The translations under genes were made by a program, and so were the position numbers. Positions 1 through 6,615 of a DNA stretch of 64,000 bases are shown piece by piece. The notes under the pieces are model-generated. The model did no database searches and had not been told where the DNA came from. It saw only the letters and a program-made list of their open reading frames with translations. The DNA is from Prevotella melaninogenica. Its GTDB lineage: Bacteria > Bacteroidota > Bacteroidia > Bacteroidales > Bacteroidaceae. The stretch covers positions 496,001 through 560,000 of the forward strand of contig NZ_CP072350.1 of the NCBI RefSeq assembly GCF_018127965.1, read 5' to 3'. The first letter of the stretch is position 1; every line of letters begins with the position of its first letter.

Positions 1-2313
1 GTTCTCGTTAGGATGACCGTCGTGATCGAGTATGGAACTATATACCCATCCGCTGGCTGCATAATGGCGATTGAAGATGTTGTTGAGGTTCACACCGAAG
101 ACAGCTTCCTTCAAACCAGCAATGTGCTTGGTAGGACGAAGGGTGTAGCTGAGGTTGACATTCGTCTGTGAATAGCATGGCAACGAACGTGTCATATTCT
201 CGGTATTGTCGAGATACTGACGACTGACGAAGTTTGTATGCCATACTGCCTCAAAGCCTTTGTAATGGAGATTGAGCATACCATTGAGGATGGCTGATGG
301 TGAGAATGCCAAAGTGGAGTGGTTGTAATGAATCTTACGGAACGAAGACTCCCAGTCTACACTTGCCATCTCGTCAAAATCCTTGATGATATTACGACTC
401 AAAGTAGCGTTACCCTCAACGGTCAACCATGACAATGGGCTCCAACCTGCCTCCAACTCAGCTCCCATACGATAGCTGTCCTTGATGTTTGTCGTCAGGT
501 TCGCACCGATATCACTCTGCGCACCAGTCTGTACAAACTGGTTGTTATAGTTCATATAATAGAGGTTCACCCCTGCTCTCCAGTTGCGACCATTGTATTG
601 ATAGCCCATTTCGATATCCACCATACGCTCTGGCGATGGTGCAGGATAACTACCATTGTTGGTGAAGTTATTACGTTCTGGCTCACGACTGGCATGCGCA
701 ATAGATGCGTAAGCCTTGTGACCACCACGATAATAGCTGATTCCTGCTTTGGGATTGACGAAGTCATAACGCTCGCTGATGTCTAAGAGCTGGTTCTGAT
801 AGCCACTTCCGACCTTATAGAAACGGTCGTTCTGACCATCGGTCATATATTCTACATGACGGATCTGCAGGTCCATAAACACGTTCCAATAGTCTGCAAA
901 GTTGTATTTTGCCTTGAAGAATCCACTGTAATCATACTTACGTGCCTTAGAGTCATAATACTTATAATCATTGCCACCAGCACGATACTTCGCATCTGCC
1001 TCCTCATTCTTTATATAGGTGAGGTAACCGAAGTGACTGCCACGGAACTGCTGTAGGTTCAGTCCGCCTGTCACATCCCAACTCTCGTCCTTGTAATTGC
1101 TGGTGTAAACAATGCCGTAGGTGTGCTGTGACAAACCTTTCAAGCGTACGAAGTCAGACTTCTTGATGAACTTACCATTGCTATCGGTGAACGCTAAACC
1201 AAACTTTGCAAACTTTGTGTTATGCTTAAATTCGCTGTAATAGCCGTAACCATAGGTGTAATGCAGGGTTACGTTATGACTCCAATGATTGGAAGGGTGG
1301 AAAGCAAACGATAAGAGGTTATGATTCTGATAGAAATTATCTGTCGTCTTGTTCCAAAATGAGCCGTCACGCATCGTGTAACGTGCTGTCTCGTAGTTGC
1401 CGTTTGCATCCTTAACGAAGGCTCCGTTAGCATCGGTCTGCAGGTATTCATAGAGTTGGTTGAACTTACCTAACCCCCTCTCATACATATCTTTATAGGT
1501 CATGATACCTGTCTTAGCACCGTAGGTACCATCCATCAGACTCAAGTCATTACTACCCGTAACGACACCGTTCCATGCCTGTCCAGTCTTTTCGAAGTTG
1601 CCGATGTTCTTATAACTGATGCGGAAGTTATCGCCCAACCATGTTAGTCCACCATAGTAAGAACCCGAACGCCCACTCGTTCCGTTGACATATCCGTCTG
1701 TTGCGGTCTCATGATAGGCTCCATCGAAGATAAGATGATTAAAGAGCAGACCAGTAGAGAACTTCAAACCAGCGTTATATGTATTGTATGAACCATACGA
1801 ACCACTCACCTCTACGCTCGGTTTTCTGCTTGGTGCACTCGTTGCCAACGACACCGAACCACCAAAAGCACCATCACCATTGGTTGATGTTCCGATACCA
1901 CGCTGTATCTGTACACTATTCATCAGCGAAGCGTATGAGTTCATGTTCGCCCAGAAAACGGTCTGATCTTCTGGTGAGTTGAGCGATACTCCATCTAACG
2001 TAATATTGATTCTACTACCTGCAGCACCACGGATGCGCATTGCTGCCGTACCCGTTCCGAGTCCGTTCTCGCCCCAAGCTAATACGCCCGGTGTCTGTGA
2101 GAGGAGGAAAGGCAGTTCACGTCCACTCTTTGAAAACGCCTCAAGTTCCGTTTTTTTGATATTAGAAACAGCGTATGGTGCACTCTTTGGCGCACGTACA
2201 CCTGCCACAACGACCTCGTCGAGATGTTGTTGTTTCAGCGTGTCCGTCACTGTTTGCGCCTTTATAGCTGCCACGCACGTCAGTGCAGCAGTAAACAGGA
2301 TAATTCTTTTCAT
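1..2313 (-). CDS. TonB-dependent outer-membrane receptor, TPP-riboswitch controlled (3' end outside window)
   Basis: The reading frame is open from the ATG at 2311-2313 to the window edge, so the C-terminus is missing. The protein starts with a signal peptide (MKRIILF...VAAIKAQ) followed by a plug domain with recognisable features: LDEVVVAG near residue 28, QTPGVLAWGENGLGTG, MRIRGAAGSRINITLDGV, and GAFGGSVSL. The rest is an aromatic-rich beta-barrel. It sits directly behind a TPP riboswitch. In Bacteroidota that arrangement marks a receptor for thiamine or a thiamine precursor, often followed by the inner-membrane transporter PnuT. The downstream gene would lie beyond position 1 and cannot be seen. 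The TonB receptor family is certain; the thiamine substrate is inferred from the riboswitch. Confidence 0.93.
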   Translation of the reverse strand, partial: MKRIILFTAALTCVAAIKAQTVTDTLKQQHLDEVVVAGVRAPKSAPYAVSNIKKTELEAFSKSGRELPFLLSQTPGVLAWGENGLGTGTAAMRIRGAAGSRINITLDGVSLNSPEDQTVFWANMNSYASLMNSVQIQRGIGTSTNGDGAFGGSVSLATSAPSRKPSVEVSGSYGSYNTYNAGLKFSTGLLFNHLIFDGAYHETATDGYVNGTSGRSGSYYGGLTWLGDNFRISYKNIGNFEKTGQAWNGVVTGSNDLSLMDGTYGAKTGIMTYKDMYERGLGKFNQLYEYLQTDANGAFVKDANGNYETARYTMRDGSFWNKTTDNFYQNHNLLSFAFHPSNHWSHNVTLHYTYGYGYYSEFKHNTKFAKFGLAFTDSNGKFIKKSDFVRLKGLSQHTYGIVYTSNYKDESWDVTGGLNLQQFRGSHFGYLTYIKNEEADAKYRAGGNDYKYYDSKARKYDYSGFFKAKYNFADYWNVFMDLQIRHVEYMTDGQNDRFYKVGSGYQNQLLDISERYDFVNPKAGISYYRGGHKAYASIAHASREPERNNFTNNGSYPAPSPERMVDIEMGYQYNGRNWRAGVNLYYMNYNNQFVQTGAQSDIGANLTTNIKDSYRMGAELEAGWSPLSWLTVEGNATLSRNIIKDFDEMASVDWESSFRKIHYNHSTLAFSPSAILNGMLNLHYKGFEAVWHTNFVSRQYLDNTENMTRSLPCYSQTNVNLSYTLRPTKHIAGLKEAVFGVNLNNIFNRHYAASGWVYSSILDHDGHPNEN

Positions 2314-2346
2314 ATCCCAGGTTGATTATATTAAGATAAAATTAAA

Positions 2347-2430
2347 AGGGGGAATCTTCCTACGACGGCATTATCCGTATCAGGTCAATGGGTATAATCT
2401 CAGCAAGCCCAAACAGGCAAGCACCCCTTA
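2347..2430 (-). promoter_or_regulatory. TPP riboswitch (THI element)
   Basis: Read on the minus strand, the conserved THI-box elements are all present: GGGGTGC at the 5' end, GCTGAGA followed by TTATACCC, then GACCTGATACGGATAATGCC, and CGTAGGAA before a G-run that closes the structure. It lies about 35 bases upstream of the TonB receptor ATG. TPP binding would be expected to reduce expression of the receptor, by terminating transcription or blocking translation. Confidence 0.93.
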
Positions 2431-2452
2431 GTTTCCATTCTGAAAACCACTG

Positions 2453-2484
2453 CAAAAGTAATACTTTCTTATCAAACTGCCAAA
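2453..2484 (-). promoter_or_regulatory. Bacteroidota-type promoter for the riboswitch-receptor transcript
   Basis: On the minus strand a TTTG (2484-2481) is followed after 20 bases by TACTTTTG (2460-2453), matching the Bacteroidota -33/-7 consensus. The predicted start is a few bases upstream of the TPP riboswitch. Confidence 0.6.
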
Positions 2485-2604
2485 AGTAATCTGTACAAAT
2501 ATCGGATACGCGTATTTATATTCCTTTCTTTCTATATAGGGAGTGATAACTCTTCTCTGATATGAGAAACTATTACACTTCTCACAACACAAGTTTTGTT
2601 TTGA

Positions 2605-2690
2605 TTTGCTGTCACTTTTAACATTTCATCCTTTCCTTCTGTAATCTAACGAGTTAGCTTGTTCCTTTAAGTGATAGCAGTGACAGCAAA
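2605..2690. repeat. 12-bp inverted repeat with long loop (TTTGCTGTCACT)
   Basis: TTTGCTGTCACT at 2605-2616 is perfectly complementary to AGTGACAGCAAA at 2679-2690. A related string, GCTGTCACTTTTAACA, recurs near 27370, so this is probably a dispersed intergenic repeat. No gene is visible here. Confidence 0.5.
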
Positions 2691-2850
2691 TTTGAAATAT
2701 GCAAAAAGGAAAGAAGATGCGAAGTAATTAAAACCATAGCTTATAGTAGTTCATAGCTGTTTTAGTTTACGAGTTTACGAGTTCACAAGTTCACAAGTCA
2801 TTTGTTGTGATAATGATTCGTGGCATTCGCGTAATTCGTAGTTTGTTTTA

Positions 2851-3234
2851 GGAGTCTTCAGCAATTTGGAGTGATACCTTTTGAGATTAGAACTTTGATG
2901 TATTGTCACACAGAGCAAAGGAGAACACAGAGGTTTTATATAGTAGAAATCGTTAGGCACAGAGGCACCGTTGGTGTGTGGAGCATCAGAGGATATTTGC
3001 GAGTTTTATTAATGTTTTTGTCTACTTCATTACAAAGCAGTGGGTTTACAAGATTTCTTAAAACGTTTATTACCAAAGTTATCAGCAACACGTACACTAC
3101 GGCTCTGTCGCTCTTTGTGCCTTCGGCACCTCCATGATATTGTCTTTTATGTTTTTCATCTCCGTGTTCTCCTCCTCTCTGTGTGCCTTTTATATGTAGT
3201 AGGCTTACTTTATCACTCCATATTTCGGAAGAAC
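2851..3234. repeat. Dispersed palindromic element of the CACAGAG/CTCCGTG type
   Basis: This non-coding stretch is bounded by imperfect inverted ends (CAATTTGGAGTGATA near 2860, TATCACTCCATATTTCGG near 3210-3226). Internal inverted arms are CACACAGAG...GGAGAACACAGAGG on the left and CTCCGTGTTCTCC...CTCTGTGTG on the right. It is homologous, in inverted orientation, to the element at 47661-47998: both share GGTGCCGxxxGCACA and AATAAAACTCGCAAA. Short antisense ORFs inside it look like chance ORFs of the repeat. Confidence 0.6.
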
Positions 3235-3256
3235 CGTATTTTTTATTTATAAATAT

Positions 3257-3287
3257 TTTGCTAATCAATAAAATATCCTTATTTTTG
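3257..3287 (+). promoter_or_regulatory. Promoter for the DUF308 membrane protein
   Basis: TTTG (3257-3260), a 19-base spacer, then TATTTTTG (3280-3287). This matches the Bacteroidota housekeeping promoter and sits just upstream of the following ATG. Confidence 0.65.
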
Positions 3288-3314
3288 CGTCATTAATTTT
3301 TAAATGATAAAGTT

Positions 3315-3947
3315 ATGTTGCATTTTTTCAAATCCATCAGAAGATCAGTAAAACACTGGTACATTCCCCTTATATTAGGGATTTTGTTCATTCTTTGTGG
3401 TATAGGGGTAATTATGTCACCACAAGATTCTTATCTTACCCTTTCAATACTCTTTAGTCTTTCGTTCTTAGTATCGGGGATAATTGAAACCTTCTTTGCC
3501 CTACAGAATACTAAAAATCTTAATGGTTGGGGCTGGTATTTGGTAAGCGGACTTATTTCATTGATAATGGGTATTTTTTTACTTATGTATCCTGCCCTAT
3601 CAATGTCTATATTACCATTGGTAGTAGGTTTTACGTTGCTATTCCGTTCGTTTGAGCTACTTGGTTTTGCCTTCGAAGAAAAAGAAGCAGGCGTACTGAA
3701 TTGGGGGAACTTAGCCATAGTGAGCGTATTGAGTATTATCCTCTCGTTCATTTTGATTGCTAATCCTGTCTTTACAGGTATCTCATTAGTAGTATTCACA
3801 GGTTTATCATTTATCTCCACAGGTATTTCATCTGTAATACTTTCGTTCAATCTGAAAAAGTTAAAAGGTTCTGCTCAAAAGTTATCAGATGATTTAAAGA
3901 ACCGCATAGAAGACGTCGAAAAAGAAGTGAAAGAAGCTACGAAATAA
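3315..3947 (+). CDS. HdeD/DUF308 family membrane protein
   Basis: A 210-residue, strongly hydrophobic protein with about six membrane helices in pairs and a charged C-terminal tail that is probably helical (KKLKGSAQKLSDDLKNRIEDVEKEVKEATK spread over the last 30 residues). The paired-helix pattern with PxxS/T and G-rich turns fits the DUF308 family to which Escherichia coli acid-resistance protein HdeD belongs. The molecular function of the family is not established. It stands alone, with its own promoter and a downstream hairpin. A distant relative is encoded at 24754-25416. Confidence 0.75.
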   Translation: MLHFFKSIRRSVKHWYIPLILGILFILCGIGVIMSPQDSYLTLSILFSLSFLVSGIIETFFALQNTKNLNGWGWYLVSGLISLIMGIFLLMYPALSMSILPLVVGFTLLFRSFELLGFAFEEKEAGVLNWGNLAIVSVLSIILSFILIANPVFTGISLVVFTGLSFISTGISSVILSFNLKKLKGSAQKLSDDLKNRIEDVEKEVKEATK

Positions 3948-4026
3948 TAGCAAATTAGTAAAATATCACTGGCACAAGTCTATAGTTATACCTATGATTA
4001 CAGAGCTATAGTGCTTTTTTGCAGAA

Positions 4027-4063
4027 AATACCTCCAAAGAATTAAATACTCTTTGGAGGTATT
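4027..4063. terminator. 14-bp hairpin after the DUF308 gene
   Basis: AATACCTCCAAAGA (4027-4040) pairs perfectly with TCTTTGGAGGTATT (4050-4063) across a 9-base loop. No clean U-tract follows, only an AT-rich stretch. It probably ends the DUF308 transcript and could shield the opposite strand too. Confidence 0.6.
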
Positions 4064-4170
4064 ATGATTTTATAATTGACGCGCCTACGTCCAATATCCA
4101 GCACTCTTTTTAAGAGTTGTCTTTATCTTATCTTTTATCTTCAGTAATTGGCATTATTGGCTTTGTGGTA

Positions 4171-4390
4171 TTAAAAGAATACTCCATTGGTAAACCCATA
4201 CCACCGCAATACCGTTTCACCCCCACAAGAGTATCATCAACCAACTGATAAACATTATCGTAATACCAAACTTGAAGGTATCGCTCCAGCTGTATTGATT
4301 GGTAGTGTACAGTAGGGCAGCAGGTTTACTGTTAAAAGGCAGTACATACACGTGTCCCACAAGCATTGCCACCGGGAAGGCAAGACTCAT
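4171..4390 (-). pseudogene. Remnant of a membrane transporter C-terminus (SLC13/DASS-like)
   Basis: On the minus strand a short frame reads about 57 hydrophobic residues (SLAFPVAMLVGHVYVLPFNS, then KPAALLYTTN and FKFGITIMFISWLMILLWG) before a stop. Moving the frame by one base in the run of five C at 4220-4224 continues it as ETVLRWYGFTNGVFF to a natural stop at 4171. The pattern of a hydrophobic segment, LPFNSKPA, then a last membrane helix resembles the end of SLC13/DASS anion symporters, but the assignment is tentative. An in-frame stop directly precedes the first ATG, so the 5' part is lost. The break abuts a repeat fragment. Confidence 0.45.
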
Positions 4391-4512
4391 TCAGCATTTT
4401 ATCTTGTAGTTTATCTTCCTTTGTCAGACCATTTAATTTGGGATAGTCATATCCTGCAAGTGTATAAGTTTTTATTTAATTTCCAATCTACACATTTAAC
4501 GAAAGAGCCCAT
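4391..4512. repeat. Right-end fragment of the ~588-bp MITE-like element
   Basis: This segment aligns with the right end of the elements at 10163-10750 and 28973-29559: a TTTATC..TGTAGTTTATC stretch, then ATCATA, then CTACACATTTAACGAAAGAG. It begins where the transporter remnant stops, so the element or a deletion anchored in it may have removed the rest of that gene. Confidence 0.5.
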
Positions 4513-4692
4513 TTTTCTCCTTGGATATCATTTCTTATTTATGAATCAATAGTAGAAGGAATTACTTTCTCTTGTGTCCAACACTCCCCTCTCTCTCGGA
4601 GAGGGGTTGGGGAGAGGACTTTTTTTCTTCTGTCCTTCTGTCTTGTAAAGATAATTCTAATCTTGAAAATCAAAAAGGCATTAATTACCTTT

Positions 4693-4774
4693 CAATTAAC
4701 GCCCCTTTAGTTTGCAAAAGATGCCCTTTAAGCCCCTTACTAACGCCCTTTTGGAGTCCAATTAAGCACCTTTT
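4693..4774 (-). repeat. Short copy of the AAAAGGTGCTTAATT core repeat
   Basis: On the minus strand it reads AAAAGGTGCTTAATTGGACT, AAAAGGGCGTTAGTAAGG, then AAAGGGCATCTTTTGCAA, the same core as inside the large element. The 5' arm AAAAGGTGC can pair with GCATCTTTT, allowing one G-U pair. The distal arm of the large element is not preserved here. The surrounding 4520-5050 region has no convincing gene. Confidence 0.6.
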
Positions 4775-4998
4775 CTGTATCGCCTTTGTAACTAATTGAA
4801 TCCCTGACTGTTGCAGACTTCTTTCTTACACCTGTTTTCTACCTTTGTTTTAGGAGTTTCCTTTGATTTTATGTAAACATTTTTCACCCAACACTCCGCC
4901 TTTTATAGCTTGCGAATGGATAGCCTTTTTGTATCGTTAGAAGGATAGAAGGAAAGTTTATTGGCTATCTAAGTCATCTGTTTCTCACTATAAAGTAT

Positions 4999-5006
4999 TA
5001 TCTTTG
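4999..5006 (+). promoter_or_regulatory. Possible -7 box for the DNPH1-like gene
   Basis: TATCTTTG lies 48 bases before the ATG of the interrupted DNPH1-like gene. A good -33 TTTG is not present at the usual spacing, so only the -7 part is supported. Confidence 0.35.
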
Positions 5007-5132
5007 TGGGAGAGTATTACTCAAGTATGTTTTATCAATGAAAGCATTGTATTATGGAGAAGAAGGTATATTTTGCTGGTTCTATCCGTGGCGGTAGGGA
5101 GGATGCAGCTGTGTATAGGCGCATTATAGATT

Positions 5133-6178
5133 ACGCGAGTTCGGGATAAGAAAAGGCTTGTAAAAGTTGGTAATCTCGTCAAAAATTCGTATCTTTATAG
5201 GTGATAATCAATAGATTACAAATTTTTGAACGATGATTACCAAGGACAAAGTTACTGAAATTTTCTGTATAATCGACGAGTTTGATAAGAATTTGAGTGC
5301 CGAATTTGCGAAAAACCTGCGTCTACCGTCTCATAACAGTGACGGCAAACGCTACCGAAACCGCAAGGGCAGGCTCTCAGAAAGTGAGATTATGACCATT
5401 TTGGTATGCTATCATTTCGGCGCATATCGCAATTTCAAGGAGTATTATTTGAATTGGGTCAAAGGGGTGATGCGTCAGGATTTTCCCGATGCGGTTTCCT
5501 ATAACCGCTTCGTTGAACTCATGCCAAGAGTGTTCTTTAAGATGATGCTGTTCATGAAGCTCTATGCCTTCGGCAAGTGTACGGGTATAACATTCGTTGA
5601 TAGCACAATGATACCCGTGTGTCACAATGTACGACGATATTACAACAAAGTCTTTGCCGGCCTTGCCAAGGACGGAAAGGGCACCATGGGCTGGTGCCAT
5701 GGATTTAAGCTGCACCTGCTATGCAATGATTCTGGTGAAGTGATAACGTTCTGTCTTACAGGAGCAAATGTGGATGACAGGGATAGCAGGGTGTGGACGG
5801 TGTTTGCAAAGGTCTTGTTTGGGAAGGTCTTCGCTGATAGAGGATATATCAAGCAGGAACTCTTTGAGAGCCTGTTCGGTCAAGGTATCCAACTCGTTCA
5901 TGGGCTCAAGGCTAAGATGAAGAACAAACTGATGCCTATGTGGGACAAGATCATGCTGAGGAAAAGATACATCATCGAGTGCATTAACGAACTGCTTAAG
6001 AACAAGGCCAACCTTGTTCACTCAAGACACCGCTCGATACACAACTTTATCATGAACTTGTGTTCTGCCCTTACAGCATACTGCTTCTTTGATAACAAGC
6101 CAGAGGCACTGCCGGTGTATGTGGAAAAAACAAGGCAGTTGGAACTTTTTTCATGCTAAACTTATCCCGAACTCAAGT
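5133..6178 (+). mobile_element. IS982-family insertion sequence (1046 bp) with 7-bp target duplication
   Basis: The ends are 18-bp inverted repeats with two mismatches (ACGCGAGTTCGGGATAAG on the left; ACTTGAGTTCGGGATAAG as reverse complement on the right). They share the 14-bp GAGTTCGGGATAAG. Directly outside, ATAGATT occurs at 5126-5132 and again at 6179-6185, a 7-bp target duplication. The single transposase gene fills the element. Intact ends, an intact ORF and an intact duplication suggest a recent insertion. Confidence 0.92.
5233..6159 (+). CDS. IS982-family transposase
   Basis: A 308-residue DDE transposase. First catalytic Asp is in ITFVDSTMIPVCHN, second in FADRGYIK. The third acidic residue is the Glu of RYIIECINELLKNKANL, followed by HSRHRSIHNFIMNLCSALTA, which is typical of the IS982 family near the C-terminus. 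Length is normal for the family. It ends 2 bases before the right inverted repeat, and there are no frameshifts. Confidence 0.92.
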   Translation: MITKDKVTEIFCIIDEFDKNLSAEFAKNLRLPSHNSDGKRYRNRKGRLSESEIMTILVCYHFGAYRNFKEYYLNWVKGVMRQDFPDAVSYNRFVELMPRVFFKMMLFMKLYAFGKCTGITFVDSTMIPVCHNVRRYYNKVFAGLAKDGKGTMGWCHGFKLHLLCNDSGEVITFCLTGANVDDRDSRVWTVFAKVLFGKVFADRGYIKQELFESLFGQGIQLVHGLKAKMKNKLMPMWDKIMLRKRYIIECINELLKNKANLVHSRHRSIHNFIMNLCSALTAYCFFDNKPEALPVYVEKTRQLELFSC

Positions 6179-6615
6179 ATAGATTATATCAATGCGACGG
6201 ATACGGTGCTGACGGAGCATATCGGATTAGGGAGTTTGAGCGTTAAGGCACGTACAAAAGAGGATGACGTACATATATATGAGCGTGATACAGAGTGGCT
6301 TAGGTCATCCGATGTGCTGATAGCAGAATGTACGAACCCCTCTCATGGCGTCGGTTATGAATTAGCATACGCTGAGGCTCGTAATATCCCTGTGCATATC
6401 TTCTATGACAAGCGCAAAGCCAATATCTCCGCAATGCTGAATGGCAATGCCTATTTTAAGGTTTATCCTTATGAGAACGAAGCAGAGATATATCCCGTTT
6501 TGGATATAATCTTAGGAAATAAGTAGGGCGATTTAATAGAGAAAAAACAATATTCGAGGTTGACAGTATTCTCTCATTCTTGTCAAGATAGGGACGGACA
6601 CGATTGCTTTTTCTG

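Larger units (their letters stand above)
5054..6526 (+). pseudogene. DNPH1/Rcl-like 2'-deoxynucleoside 5'-phosphate N-hydrolase, split by an IS
   Basis: The N-terminal piece (MEKKVYFAGSIRGGREDAAV, up to 5132) and the C-terminal piece (from 6186) flank the IS982-type insertion. Removing the IS and one copy of its 7-bp duplication rejoins them exactly in frame as a 139-residue protein. The rebuilt sequence has the family hallmarks: YFxGSIRGGR at the start, TVLTEHIG, the ERDTEWL segment with a conserved Asp, the GVGYEL motif containing the catalytic Glu, and SAM near the C-terminus. It closely resembles mammalian DNPH1/Rcl, which hydrolyses 2'-deoxynucleoside monophosphates. With the IS in place the N-terminal fragment ends four codons into the element, so the gene is inactive. 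Confidence 0.85.

Noticed and set aside
1979..2431. 150-codon plus-strand ORF
   Set aside because: It lies antisense to the TonB receptor start and the TPP riboswitch; the minus-strand frame carries all the family motifs.
2936..3268. 110-codon minus-strand ORF and overlapping plus-strand ORFs
   Set aside because: They fall inside a palindromic repeat element and have no protein-like pattern or start context.
4352..4799. Short plus-strand ORFs (66 and 75 codons)
   Set aside because: They cover repeat fragments and the core repeat; their translated sequence is just the repeat read in frame.
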